This document shows positions 27,183 through 36,297 of a stretch of 64,000 bases of DNA, in pieces (the stretch's first letter is position 1; the number at the start of each line of letters is the position of its first letter). The notes below the pieces were generated by a model. It ran no database searches and was not told the DNA's origin. It saw only the letters and a program-made list of their open reading frames with translations. Position numbers and translations under genes: made by a program. This DNA is from Fidelibacterota bacterium. GTDB taxonomy: Bacteria > Fidelibacterota > UBA8477 > JABMPR01. Where the stretch lies: assembly GCA_016844945.1 (NCBI GenBank), contig JAERTJ010000027.1:1-64000 (forward strand), written 5' to 3'.

Positions 27183-30100
27183 TCAATTATATAAGATGAT
27201 ATTTATTAAAGTTACCAGATCCTGGACATTGATAAACCCATCACCATTTACATCTGCAGTCTCATATTGTGCTTCGCTGGGCGTGATTTCACCAATAATA
27301 ATATTGACCAGAATGACAATATCGCTGATTGAGTTTAACCCGTCAAAATTGAGGTCCCCGGCCAGATATTCAGAGAAAATTCGGATGCAGCTCAAATGAG
27401 TTTCAGTGAAAATAGCTCCGGAAGGATCCATGACAGATAGGCTTACATCATAGTTTCCAGGCTGCAGGTAGGTGTGGGCAGGATTTTGTTCAATACTGAT
27501 GTTTCCATCACCAAAATTCCATTCCCACCAGCCTATAGAACCTGTTGACGTGTTGTGAAATTGAATAGGGGTATCGATAAGTGCCATGGAGACATCTACA
27601 TCAAAAGCTGGATCAATAGGGGTAGGGTCACTATAAATTGTTTCCACAAATTCAAGGATGGGACTCTCACTTGCATTGACGTTTTTCAGTTGGATGAAGT
27701 AGTAGTCATTGGGTGAATTGATATCAGACTCTGAACTTGGTTTCCAGTCACCCCACTCAATGAAGTGAACATCATCAAACCAGCCATAACCATCCCCTGA
27801 TGCAGGTGTATCCGTATTGAGTCGGATGTCGAAATATTTTGCTAGCGCAGGCGGGACTGTTTCTTTGTGGAAGTAAGTCCAGTCCTGGGTGCCATCTATA
27901 CCAGGGGTAAGTGTATGGGTTGCCAGTATGCCTGATGTTGTTCTGCCTGTGTAATAGCGAACTTGTATGGTGACACCATCACCGTTCTCAGTTTTCAGCC
28001 AGGCGGCAATATGATGTTTCCTGGTTGCATCCAGACGGATTCTATTTTCAAGGTTGGTGATAACATTGTCTCCGGAATTGGGTGTCCGGTGTTGACCTAT
28101 GGAACGTTCGCCACTATGAGATTCAGTAATATCAAACCATTCATCACTACTGTTCGTGTTCCATTCGCTGGCGCCCTCATCTTCCATATTACCATACCAG
28201 AGTAATTCTCTACCCAGGCGATATTCCCACCCAAGACCTGTTGGTGGTGTCAAAGAAGAAATGTTTCCCAGTTTATGAATTTCAATGGGATTTGACATCC
28301 AGGTGGTACCCACTGTTTCCATGGAAAAGCCGCGACGATTTTGAATATGAGTCCGTGGCATAGATAAGGTATCCAGCCAGATCGATGCTGATGCATTCTC
28401 GCGATCTACATAGAGATAAGTGTCCAGAGCTTTAGATTTTGCTGCGAGATGATCAAGTAGGTATGCTCCAAGAGCGCCTGTTGCGGGAACGGGGATGTAA
28501 TCATCAAGATAGACTGGCGTGGCTGAATAGGCTGCAAATCCGGAAGCATCTACTTCTGCATTAAGGATTACCGAGGGATAGGTTTCATGGTAATTCAGGT
28601 CAAAAACAAAATTACCCAGCGAGTGGGCGATTAATTTTCCGTTATAGACCTCAAAGCCTTGGATAATGTGAGGATGATGGACCACTATCAAATCAGTTCC
28701 TGAATCAATGGCGAAATGTCTGATCTCCCGATCCCACATGTGGGGTACATCCAGGAGGGGGGAGTAATTTTCGTCCTCATCACTTTCGCCGGGTAAATCC
28801 ATATTGTCGATGATTTCTGGTGGAGCAATCCATCCCTCCAGGAGATTTCCAGAACGGGGAATATGACGATCATACCCAGCGCCAGGAGCTTGCGAATACT
28901 CACTACCTGCATGCATTTCCATGACCACCAGATCCGCCACATTCCTGACTGCATTTATCTGCTGAAGAAGATAATAGGGGGTCATGTAAGCAAACCCTGG
29001 CTTGTTGTAGCCAGCGTTGAGGTAGGGTTGGTAATTATTGTATTGACCGGTTCGATCACAATTTGCCAGCCAGGCAATAGAAACACCTTTGGTATTGGTA
29101 AAAATAGGTTGATAAGCTTCATCACTGTCAGCTCCAGAACCAGAATGGAGAATGTTATTTGCATCCAGTACTTGCTGGGTAACTCTTAGACCTTCGAGAC
29201 CATAATCCAACGTGTGATTATTTGCCAGGGTTACCAGGTCAATACCTGCAGCTGCTATACCAGGCACATATTCAGGACTGCCTCGATAGGTTACGGATTT
29301 TGTAGGATGCTCTTCACCTGTGAGTGACATAGTACATTCCAGATTGGCAATCGTCAAATCCGCTGCATCGCCCAGAAGTTCCCGTGTTGGCTCAAAAATG
29401 GCATTTACTCCTCCTGTTTCCAGAATACCACCAGAATCTTCGTAACGGCGAGCTATCATGATATCACCGACAAAATTCAGAGTTAAGGGAAAGCTGTCAT
29501 TGCCCTGGTCTACAACAACCTCTGTCCGAGCCTGACCCAGGTTCCCTGACTCATCGACAACCTGCAATAGGACAGAATATTCATGGTCATCTTCTATCAT
29601 AAAGGTGTGGGTTGGATTGGCTTGAGTACTGGTTTCTCCATCACCAAAATTCCACAGGTAAGTGTGTGAATCACTATCGGCATCCGTGATGATAGACATA
29701 AATCCAATATCAACACTACGTAGTTGAGAACTGCTACAATAGACTTGCCCCTGGGTGTGTTGAATTTCTACCTGTGGAGCGAATGCGATGGAATTGGTGA
29801 TATCAAAAATCTCATCGAAGAATATTCGGCTTGAGTTATCTGTATCCCTGTCATTAATGTAGATAATATTGGTTAAGCGTGGTGCATAATCAAACCGGGC
29901 AAACCAGTCATCTCCAACAGGTAGCCTGAACAGGTTCCAGGTCTCATCAGGAAAGTAGCCCTGGTAGACAGTAACCCATTCACTGATATCCAGTTGCTGA
30001 CTGCCATCAAATGCGTAGTACAGAGTATTCAGCGAATCCTGGAAGCCAACACCCTGGATCTCCCCAATATCCTCAATGTAGGCGGCTATTTGAAATACAG

Positions 30101-31940
30101 AACCCGGTGCCACTGGATGAGGCGTGATGGTTTGACGTTTCCATGTGTTACCCCAGAGTTCAAGAGAAAAAGCTGAGTTCATGAAGGTGCGATCATCATC
30201 TAACTCCCAGCTGTATGGGTGGTAATCCTCATTTGAGTAAGATTGAAGACTGATTTCTCCAGAATCGAAATTTTCAAGTACTGTAATGGGGTCATGACCG
30301 GGAATATTATCCCGAATAATCGGTGTTGAGGGACCCAGGTTATCAAAATGATCCAAAGCTTCGATACGGAAGACATAGTCTCCATCTGGATCCAGGTTTT
30401 GCATCATGAAGTGATTGAGCCCTGGATTGGCGAACTGGATATGGGTCGATGCATCCAGGAAGGGTGAATCATCAGTTAAGCTATCCGTGTCATAAAACAA
30501 ACGATAGGTCTTGTGGTTGGTGTCGAAGACTGGTTCCCAGCGCAAACTGACATAGGCTTGCCCGTCAAACTCGTTTCTCCAGTTATTAATTTCTGAGGGA
30601 GGCGTGATATCAGGCACTGTATCCCAGTGGTCCAAATAGGCTGACAAAGCATCAATAAATGGTTGGTAGTATTCCAGGAGGATGCTGTGGTTATCCTGTG
30701 AGCTGGGATAATCCCCTGCATAAAGTTCCGTGAGGGGCATATCCAGATTTTGAAACAGCATAGGTTTCTCAAAAAATTCGATCTGAACCCAGGGCTCATA
30801 AACCTCGTTATTGTTAAAAAATCGCCTGAGGTAATTCATTTGTACGCCAGTATTAGGACCTAACAGCGTCGAGGTATGGGGTACATCTATATTCTGGGTC
30901 TCACCATGATATAAAAAGCTACCAGAATAGTGAACCCGGTAATACTCATCAACGCGCTCAGCATCATGTTCACCAAACTGTCCGGCACTTATAGGGTATT
31001 CTGTGGTAAAGTTTACCAGATCAAGATTCTCATCTGACAGATCGCGGATAGGTTTGTTGGCATTCCAGGCATCCCATCCACCAGAAAGGACAATACTCTG
31101 AAAGTCAGCATGGGCAGAATTGTCGTCAAAACTGTGGGTGTGCAGAACCAGGGGTGAATGTGGTCCAATTTGCATTAATGAGTCACTGAGTACTTCATGG
31201 AAAACCTGGAAAACGGTATTACTGTTGCGGGAAGGGTCAGAGAGTGATTTGTTATTATTGTAGCTGCTAACCCCAGTCCACTTAACCTCACGCCCCGCGC
31301 CAGAAATCATCAACCCAAAGGCATCGGTCTGAAGAAACATTTCAGTCCCCAGATAGGGAGAAATAAAATCATCACAAGGGTGTGGTACTTCGATAAGAAC
31401 ATGTTGTCGTGTGGCATTAGGGCTTATGATATAGAGGCCCCAACCATTGGAAAAACTTCCTGTCACTTCATCTCCAACCACATCATCCTGATTGGGATCT
31501 ACATAAGACAAATTCAGTTTTTCGCGGACCATATAAAATGTCCTGTTGTAGACCACATCGTCAAAATGAACCAACTCATAGTGGAATGTTTCTACAGAAT
31601 CGCTCAGCATTTGATCTGCACTCTCAATGTTACCCTGGAGAAGGGCTTCAAAAATGTTGCGCCAGTGGGGTAGTGTATTGCTAAACTCTGAAATAATCCG
31701 ATAGTCACCAAATCCATCCGTTTGGACATCCACCCAGTCTGGACCATAGTCGTTATAACCCTCAGATGCGATACCCTCAGAGACATGGCTTACATAATTA
31801 TCATAAGCAGTCTCAGGAGAATCGCCGCCAATAAAATCTCTCAAGCTTCCTGATTCATAAATGATATCAGCGGAAAGGGGCAACGAAAGTGTAGTCAAAA
31901 TGATGAGCAAGTATAAAAGATTATATCTAATGTTTTTCAC
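27183..31940 (-). CDS. Giant secreted protein: CapA-type phosphoesterase, PKD/Fn3-like domains and C-terminal dockerin-like domain
   Basis: A 1585-residue exported protein. A signal peptide (NLLYLLIILTTLSLPLSA) starts at a GTG at 31940, the likeliest start though no Shine-Dalgarno is visible; a TTG 18 codons earlier is also open. The N-terminal ~400 residues contain a hydrolase-like module with VLIEVPHPCDD and HTHSF; a fibronectin-like segment, a PKD domain (YLWNFGDGETSTQANPTHTF), a CapA/PgsA-type metallophosphatase (NFVGDIMIARRYEDSGG; LANNHTLDYG; VVHHPHIIQGFEVYNGKLI), a lectin-like part, a second PKD (EWNFGDGNISIEQNPAHTY) and a dockerin type I-like end (GDLNFDGLNSISDIV; ADVNGDGFINVQDLV) follow. 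CapA homologues act in polyglutamate or peptide-type capsule export; here the function is unknown. Confidence 0.72.
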   Translation of the reverse strand: MKNIRYNLLYLLIILTTLSLPLSADIIYESGSLRDFIGGDSPETAYDNYVSHVSEGIASEGYNDYGPDWVDVQTDGFGDYRIISEFSNTLPHWRNIFEALLQGNIESADQMLSDSVETFHYELVHFDDVVYNRTFYMVREKLNLSYVDPNQDDVVGDEVTGSFSNGWGLYIISPNATRQHVLIEVPHPCDDFISPYLGTEMFLQTDAFGLMISGAGREVKWTGVSSYNNNKSLSDPSRNSNTVFQVFHEVLSDSLMQIGPHSPLVLHTHSFDDNSAHADFQSIVLSGGWDAWNANKPIRDLSDENLDLVNFTTEYPISAGQFGEHDAERVDEYYRVHYSGSFLYHGETQNIDVPHTSTLLGPNTGVQMNYLRRFFNNNEVYEPWVQIEFFEKPMLFQNLDMPLTELYAGDYPSSQDNHSILLEYYQPFIDALSAYLDHWDTVPDITPPSEINNWRNEFDGQAYVSLRWEPVFDTNHKTYRLFYDTDSLTDDSPFLDASTHIQFANPGLNHFMMQNLDPDGDYVFRIEALDHFDNLGPSTPIIRDNIPGHDPITVLENFDSGEISLQSYSNEDYHPYSWELDDDRTFMNSAFSLELWGNTWKRQTITPHPVAPGSVFQIAAYIEDIGEIQGVGFQDSLNTLYYAFDGSQQLDISEWVTVYQGYFPDETWNLFRLPVGDDWFARFDYAPRLTNIIYINDRDTDNSSRIFFDEIFDITNSIAFAPQVEIQHTQGQVYCSSSQLRSVDIGFMSIITDADSDSHTYLWNFGDGETSTQANPTHTFMIEDDHEYSVLLQVVDESGNLGQARTEVVVDQGNDSFPLTLNFVGDIMIARRYEDSGGILETGGVNAIFEPTRELLGDAADLTIANLECTMSLTGEEHPTKSVTYRGSPEYVPGIAAAGIDLVTLANNHTLDYGLEGLRVTQQVLDANNILHSGSGADSDEAYQPIFTNTKGVSIAWLANCDRTGQYNNYQPYLNAGYNKPGFAYMTPYYLLQQINAVRNVADLVVMEMHAGSEYSQAPGAGYDRHIPRSGNLLEGWIAPPEIIDNMDLPGESDEDENYSPLLDVPHMWDREIRHFAIDSGTDLIVVHHPHIIQGFEVYNGKLIAHSLGNFVFDLNYHETYPSVILNAEVDASGFAAYSATPVYLDDYIPVPATGALGAYLLDHLAAKSKALDTYLYVDRENASASIWLDTLSMPRTHIQNRRGFSMETVGTTWMSNPIEIHKLGNISSLTPPTGLGWEYRLGRELLWYGNMEDEGASEWNTNSSDEWFDITESHSGERSIGQHRTPNSGDNVITNLENRIRLDATRKHHIAAWLKTENGDGVTIQVRYYTGRTTSGILATHTLTPGIDGTQDWTYFHKETVPPALAKYFDIRLNTDTPASGDGYGWFDDVHFIEWGDWKPSSESDINSPNDYYFIQLKNVNASESPILEFVETIYSDPTPIDPAFDVDVSMALIDTPIQFHNTSTGSIGWWEWNFGDGNISIEQNPAHTYLQPGNYDVSLSVMDPSGAIFTETHLSCIRIFSEYLAGDLNFDGLNSISDIVILVNIIIGEITPSEAQYETADVNGDGFINVQDLVTLINIILYN

Positions 31941-32122
31941 AAGGCTGAAAAATAAGGTGGGAGGTACAGTTTGGTAAGGGACAATGTCTAACAAATTGAA
32001 GGTTTTGAGGAGGACTTTGGGGTGATCGAATTTTCCATTTGAGCATGGGATTAATATTCTTTTTACTTCAAGAAACAGCGGGTGAGGTCTATTTTAAAGG
32101 GAATTTTCAACAAATAAGTCAC

Positions 32123-32150
32123 TTTACAAGGGGGAATCTCCGCTTATACT
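32123..32150 (+). promoter_or_regulatory. Candidate sigma-70-like promoter of sodB
   Basis: TTTACA (32123-32128) and TATACT (32145-32150) are 16 bases apart, 51 bases before the sodB start. The primary sigma factor here is the short FCB type, which can prefer other elements, so this is tentative. Confidence 0.3.
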
Positions 32151-32201
32151 GTAAACGTGACTATATATGTAATGATTAGCCCTTGAATAAGGAGATAAAA
32201 A

Positions 32202-32783
32202 ATGAAACATGAATTACCAGCTTTACCATTTGCCCAGGATGCTTTGGCTCCAGTTATTTCTGCCGAAACACTTGATTATCACTATGGAAAGCACCACAAC
32301 GCCTATGTTACCAACCTCAACAATTTGATCCCGGGGACGGAGTTTGAAAATTTAACTCTGGAAGAGATCATCCTGAAGGCTTCTGGCGGCATCTTTAATA
32401 ATGCTGCCCAGATCTGGAATCATAGTTTTTATTGGAACTGTCTATCACCCAATGGTGGTGGCGCTCCCTCAGGTGATCTGGGAGCAGCTATTGATGCAGC
32501 GTTTGGTTCATTTGACACTTTCAAAGCTGAGTTTACCAAGGCAGCAGCAACCAATTTTGGTTCAGGTTGGACCTGGTTGGTGAAAAATGCTGATGGTTCT
32601 CTGGCGATTGCTTCCACAAGCAATGCTGGATGTCCACTGACAGATGGTCAGACCCCTCTACTTACCGTGGATGTCTGGGAACACGCCTACTATGTTGACT
32701 ATCGCAATGCTCGTCCCAAATATCTGGATGAAATCTGGAAAATTTTCAACTGGGAATTTGTCGCTGAGCAGTTCGCAAAATAA
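32202..32783 (+). CDS. sodB: Iron superoxide dismutase
   Basis: Converts superoxide to O2 and H2O2. The 193-residue protein has the first metal ligand His27 ([13 protein letters not shown]), the second in [10 protein letters not shown], and Asp/His of the DVWEHAYY motif. NNAAQIWNH carries the glutamine that marks the iron form rather than the manganese form. AAGGAG sits a few bases before the ATG. A strong hairpin terminator follows the stop. No neighbouring gene shares its transcript. Confidence 0.95.
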   Translation: MKHELPALPFAQDALAPVISAETLDYHYGKHHNAYVTNLNNLIPGTEFENLTLEEIILKASGGIFNNAAQIWNHSFYWNCLSPNGGGAPSGDLGAAIDAAFGSFDTFKAEFTKAAATNFGSGWTWLVKNADGSLAIASTSNAGCPLTDGQTPLLTVDVWEHAYYVDYRNARPKYLDEIWKIFNWEFVAEQFAK

Positions 32784-32807
32784 TCTGTCGCAAATCGCTC
32801 TATCAAA

Positions 32808-32835
32808 AAGGGTCGGTTCTCCGGCCCTTTTTTTT
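32808..32835 (+). terminator. Rho-independent terminator of sodB
   Basis: AAGGGTCGG (32808-32816) pairs with CCGGCCCTT (32821-32829) around TTCT, with one G-U pair, followed by a T-run to 32835. Confidence 0.85.
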
Positions 32836-32845
32836 ATCGTGGCAC

Positions 32846-32972
32846 AATTACCCCGTCCTTTAGGTCGGGGTATCACAAACAATGTTCACCCATGGACTTC
32901 AGTCCCGCCTTTTTTTGGGGCAAAGCCCTTCTTTTTAAGTTTTAAAAGCCCCGCCCTAAAGAACGGGGTAAT
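32846..32972. repeat. 128-bp four-hairpin element, copy 2
   Basis: Starts AATTACCCC at 32846 and ends GGGGTAAT at 32972. Inside are CCCCGTCC-TTTA-GGTCGGGG, GGAC-TTC-AGTCC, GGGGCAAAGCCC and CCCCGCCC-TAAA-GAACGGGG in that order, the plan of copy 1 at 10355-10483. It begins just after the sodB terminator and lies before the M61 peptidase gene. No open frame inside it looks real. Confidence 0.7.
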
Positions 32973-33078
32973 GACCTCTGGCAATTTGAATCTCGTCGAA
33001 GTGTTTTTAACCACTCTCTCCTTGCCCTTCTGGTTATGAAGATCATATTTGACCAAGTGTAATTTTCAGGGGATACAT

Positions 33079-34878
33079 ATGTACCAATTCATAAAAAATA
33101 TCGTATTAATTCTATTGTTATCTACGGGACTCTTCGCCAAAAGCATCCACTACACCCTCTCCATGCCTGAACCACATACCCACCTGTTTGAGGTAGAAAT
33201 GAGACTTGATGGCGCTCGGGGCACAGAGGTGGTGGCTTTACCCGTGTGGACTCCTGGCTCCTATCTGGTTCGTGAATATGCTAGAAATGTCCAGGACGTC
33301 ACTGCCCGAAGCGAGGACAATACCCCACTAGAAATCACAAAAACCGATAAGAATCACTGGAAAGTGAAGGCAAAAGGTCGCCAGGATATAATTGTCAGTT
33401 ATCGAGTGTATGCATATGAACATAGCGTTCGGACAAGCTATTTGAATTCTGATCATGCACTCGTCGTTCCTGCCAGCGTGCTCATGTATTGGGAAAAGAA
33501 CCAAAACCGAAAACATCATTTGCGTATCGATTTACCCACGGCGTGGGAGCATATCACGACAGCCCTGGAACCTTTCAACAAACCAGGTAATGTTGATTTT
33601 ATTGCCAGCAATTATGATGAACTGGTTGACGCTCCGCTTGAGCTAGGCAATCAGCATATCATTGAGTTTGAGGTTCTTGGAAAGCCCCACGTCATCGCTC
33701 TGTATGGAGCCAGTAATTATGACGACTCAACTCTGGTCAGCGATTTTTCAAAGATCATGGAAGCTGAGGCAAAAATTTTTGGAGGGTTACCCTATAAACA
33801 CTACACATACATCCTGCATGTCGAGGAAGGTCGTGGTGGCCTGGAGCATGCCAATTCGTCAGTAAATTTCATATCCCGTTGGTCTTTCAACGACGAGAAA
33901 CGTTATAAGAGTCTGCTGGCGCTAATCGCTCATGAATATTTCCATACCTGGAATGTGAAGCGCCTATATCCTGAAGGTGTTGCAGAATTTGATTATGACA
34001 AAGAAAACTATCTGGATGAACTCTGGATGGCTGAGGGATTCACCAGCTACTATGATGAACTTATTCTACAAAGAATCGGACATGTAGAACGCCAGGCCTA
34101 TCTGGATGTGATCAAGGATGAAATCAACACTCTGGAAGCGCGTCCAGGAAAACTACATCAGTCTGTTGCTGATGCTAGTTTTGATGCCTGGATTAAATAT
34201 TATAGATCCAATGAGCACTCCAGAAACTCAACCATATCGTATTACAACAAGGGTCACTTACTGGGTCTGTTACTGGATATAAAAATCATTGCTGCAACAG
34301 AGGGTAAAGCCTCACTTGATGATGTCATGCTGAAACTGTACAAAGATTTTGCACTCAAAAACAAGGGGTATTCCAGTAATGATGTTCGTCTTGCCTGTGA
34401 GAACATCAGTGGTCTAAAATTGCACACTTTTTTTGACAACTATGTGTTTGGTGTTGAACCCCTGCCCTATGATGAGGTTTTTGATTTAGCAGGACTTGAC
34501 ATGGACTCTACTACAGAGCAAAGTGCCTGGCTGGGAGCAATTCTGAGTAACAGGGGGGGTAGAATCATGATTACCCGTGTGGTGGAATCATCGCCTGCAT
34601 GGGATGCAGGTCTGAATGTCGATGATGAATTGATTGCCATTGACGGGTTCAGGTCTAAAAGTTCAAAACCGGATTACTTTAATGAGAAGGTTCCTGGAGA
34701 TCGAATTATTTGTACAGTCAGCCGAAATGGTTTACTCCGGGATATCCATTTATCTGTAGGTTTTACTCCAGATGAAATTTCAGCCCTGAAACAAATTGAA
34801 AAACCCACAGAAACCCAGAAGCTGGTTTTTGAGAAGTGGTTAGGTGTGCCCTGGCTTGAGGAAGCAGATAAAGAGTGA
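33079..34878 (+). CDS. M61 family glycyl aminopeptidase with PDZ domain
   Basis: A 599-residue exported peptidase. The signal peptide (FIKNIVLILLLSTGLFAKS) starts at an ATG with CAGGGG upstream; a longer frame exists but lacks a leader. The zinc site is HEYFH (LIAHEYFHTWNVKRL) with a downstream Glu (ELWMAEGF). A PDZ-like domain fills the C-terminal ~100 residues (RIMITRVVESSPAWDAGLNVDDELIAIDGF). M61 enzymes remove N-terminal glycine or act in protein turnover. The start of the next small gene overlaps or abuts the stop, so they may be translated together. Confidence 0.88.
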   Translation: MYQFIKNIVLILLLSTGLFAKSIHYTLSMPEPHTHLFEVEMRLDGARGTEVVALPVWTPGSYLVREYARNVQDVTARSEDNTPLEITKTDKNHWKVKAKGRQDIIVSYRVYAYEHSVRTSYLNSDHALVVPASVLMYWEKNQNRKHHLRIDLPTAWEHITTALEPFNKPGNVDFIASNYDELVDAPLELGNQHIIEFEVLGKPHVIALYGASNYDDSTLVSDFSKIMEAEAKIFGGLPYKHYTYILHVEEGRGGLEHANSSVNFISRWSFNDEKRYKSLLALIAHEYFHTWNVKRLYPEGVAEFDYDKENYLDELWMAEGFTSYYDELILQRIGHVERQAYLDVIKDEINTLEARPGKLHQSVADASFDAWIKYYRSNEHSRNSTISYYNKGHLLGLLLDIKIIAATEGKASLDDVMLKLYKDFALKNKGYSSNDVRLACENISGLKLHTFFDNYVFGVEPLPYDEVFDLAGLDMDSTTEQSAWLGAILSNRGGRIMITRVVESSPAWDAGLNVDDELIAIDGFRSKSSKPDYFNEKVPGDRIICTVSRNGLLRDIHLSVGFTPDEISALKQIEKPTETQKLVFEKWLGVPWLEEADKE

Positions 34879-34885
34879 GAAGCTT

Positions 34886-35263
34886 TTGAATGATCATGAA
34901 GTTGTAGACACTATCATCGCTCACATATCAAAAAAATTCCCAAAGAAATGTGAGAACTGTGGAAGGGTCTATGCTACGATCAAGCAGTATCTACAGGATA
35001 CAGTGCACACTGGAAAACCGATTTCATATGATGCAGAAGTTGGTGACTGGAATCCCACTTCACCCATTGGATCCATAGCCATGTCTAATTGTAACTGTGG
35101 TTCAACCCTGGCCATCGACTCAAGGGGAATGAGTTTGATAGATGTTTGGCAGTTATTGCGCTGGGCGAGAAAGGAAACCAGGGCACGTAACCTTGAGATT
35201 AAGGACCTTATGGAAGATATCAGAAATAAGATTGATGCTAAAATTCTTGGGGGAGATGTTTAG
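34886..35263 (+). CDS. Small cysteine-motif protein, function unknown
   Basis: A 125-residue protein starting at TTG 34886 (GAGAAG upstream) or at an earlier GTG within the M61 gene. It carries KCENCGRVY in the first third and SNCNCGSTLAID in the middle, four cysteines in two CxxC/CxC pairs that could bind zinc or iron, followed by a charged helix (LLRWARKETRARNLEIKDL). I do not recognise a named family. It lies eight bases after the M61 stop and may share its transcript. Confidence 0.5.
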   Translation: MNDHEVVDTIIAHISKKFPKKCENCGRVYATIKQYLQDTVHTGKPISYDAEVGDWNPTSPIGSIAMSNCNCGSTLAIDSRGMSLIDVWQLLRWARKETRARNLEIKDLMEDIRNKIDAKILGGDV

Positions 35264-35296
35264 CCGGGTGGGTATTGTTACACAGGATTCAAACAA

Positions 35297-35331
35297 AAAG
35301 AACCCACCACTATCGTGATGGGTTCTTTTTT
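35297..35331. terminator. Strong bidirectional terminator
   Basis: AAAGAACCCA (35297-35306) and TGGGTTCTTT (35319-35328) pair exactly, with an inner CCA/TGG, then TTTTT. It ends the small cysteine-motif gene and also lies downstream of the convergent TonB-like gene on the minus strand. Confidence 0.85.
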
Positions 35332-35365
35332 ATATGTTAGGACAATCGATCCGAGAGAGTATCAC

Positions 35366-35734
35366 CTATTTTGCATGAAACTCAAAGGGGACCTGAAATG
35401 TCACAGGAATAGCAGTTCCATTTTGCATGGCTGGATTCCAGTCTGTGTTCTGAACCGCCGTGATGGCTGCAGCATCAAATTGGCTACCGCCACTCTGTGC
35501 TATTTGGATGTTTGATACATTACCAACTACATCGACATGGAAATTTAAAACAACATAACCATTTTGCTTCAATTCCTGTAGCTGAGCTGGGAAATGAGTC
35601 TGACTTTGCAGATACTCCATCCCGTGAACCGGTTCAGGAACTGATGTGTAATTCGTCGAGATTGGCTCTGCTACTAAAAATGTTGTACTGAGTGTAACGA
35701 TGAGTGCGCTTAAGATAAGTTTGGATTTTAACAT
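35366..35734 (-). CDS. Secreted TonB C-terminal-domain protein
   Basis: A 122-residue exported protein. The leader is MLKSKLILSALIVTLSTTFLVAEP. The remainder resembles the TonB C-terminal domain (FPAQLQELKQNGYVVLNFHVDVVGNVSNIQI; FDAAAITAVQNTDW; VPVTFQVPFEF), with the F/Y-rich strands and A-A-I-T-A-V-Q-N helix typical of that fold. Short isolated TonB_C proteins are common in Bacteroidota-like bacteria; the partner is unknown. The start at 35734 has GGAG seven bases upstream. A stand-alone gene. Confidence 0.7.
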   Translation of the reverse strand: MLKSKLILSALIVTLSTTFLVAEPISTNYTSVPEPVHGMEYLQSQTHFPAQLQELKQNGYVVLNFHVDVVGNVSNIQIAQSGGSQFDAAAITAVQNTDWNPAMQNGTAIPVTFQVPFEFHAK

Positions 35735-36081
35735 GATTGTCTCCGTTTTAGTTTTATAAAATTCGTTCATGCCTTACCTCTTTCTCAAGTTACATGCCAA
35801 GATTGAGAGATCGGGGATAAACCATTGATAAATAGATATATAGGTGATTAAATTATGAGCGTTCGTTTCACGATTTCCGCAAAAATATGATATGCGGTTA
35901 TATCAATATGATATTATTTGGTGGTGGTTTGGTCGTGATTTTATAGCGTATTGCTTAGAACATTGTTAGGTCAAATTAACACTACGCTCAGGATTTGATC
36001 TGGATGCCATACCAAGTTTCCCCAAACAAAAAAAGCCCCGGGAGTTTCCCAGGGCTTTTTAAAACTGATCCGTACTATTGA
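35735..36081. other. Noncoding interval upstream of the TonB-like gene
   Basis: No gene is visible. It is AT-rich (repeated ATAT and TTAT stretches near 35820-35910) and ends with the rpsU terminator. It should contain the promoter of the TonB-like gene, but I see no clear box. Confidence 0.5.
36029..36062 (-). terminator. Terminator downstream of rpsU
   Basis: On the minus strand AAAGCCCTGGGA and TCCCGGGGCTTT pair with one mismatch around AAAC, followed by TTTTTG. It follows the rpsU stop by about 20 bases. Confidence 0.8.
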
Positions 36082-36273
36082 TTAATAGCGACTGTTCTGA
36101 CGGCTACGTTTAGCTGCTTTAGCTCGACGCAAACGGCGGTCTTCGGACGGCTTTAAATAGAAAGAGTTTTTCTTTACGTCTTTAAGAATGCCTGCTTTCT
36201 CATATTTCTTTTTGAAACGCCTTAAGGCTTTCTCAAATGGTTCATCACGTTTTACGGTTACCATTACTGACAT
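36082..36273 (-). CDS. rpsU: 30S ribosomal protein S21
   Basis: Basic 63-residue ribosomal protein of the small subunit: VKRDEPFEKALRRFKKKYEKAGIL, then a run of Arg/Lys (RRLRRAKAAKRSRQN). AAGGAGGTGA, the strongest possible Shine-Dalgarno, sits 12 bases before the ATG, with a second ATG three codons in. It is 24 bases after rpoD on the minus strand, so the two are cotranscribed; E. coli has a related rpsU-dnaG-rpoD order. Confidence 0.95.
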   Translation of the reverse strand: MSVMVTVKRDEPFEKALRRFKKKYEKAGILKDVKKNSFYLKPSEDRRLRRAKAAKRSRQNSRY

Positions 36274-36297
36274 AGTGCGATCTCACCTCCTTCTAAA

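Noticed and set aside
27183-31940. T9SS sorting domain at the end of the giant protein
   Set aside because: The C-terminus is two EF-hand-like dockerin repeats, not the beta-sandwich sorting domain seen at 17.3 kb.
32846-32972. The 128-bp elements as CRISPR repeats
   Set aside because: Only one copy per site, with no array of spacers and no cas genes.
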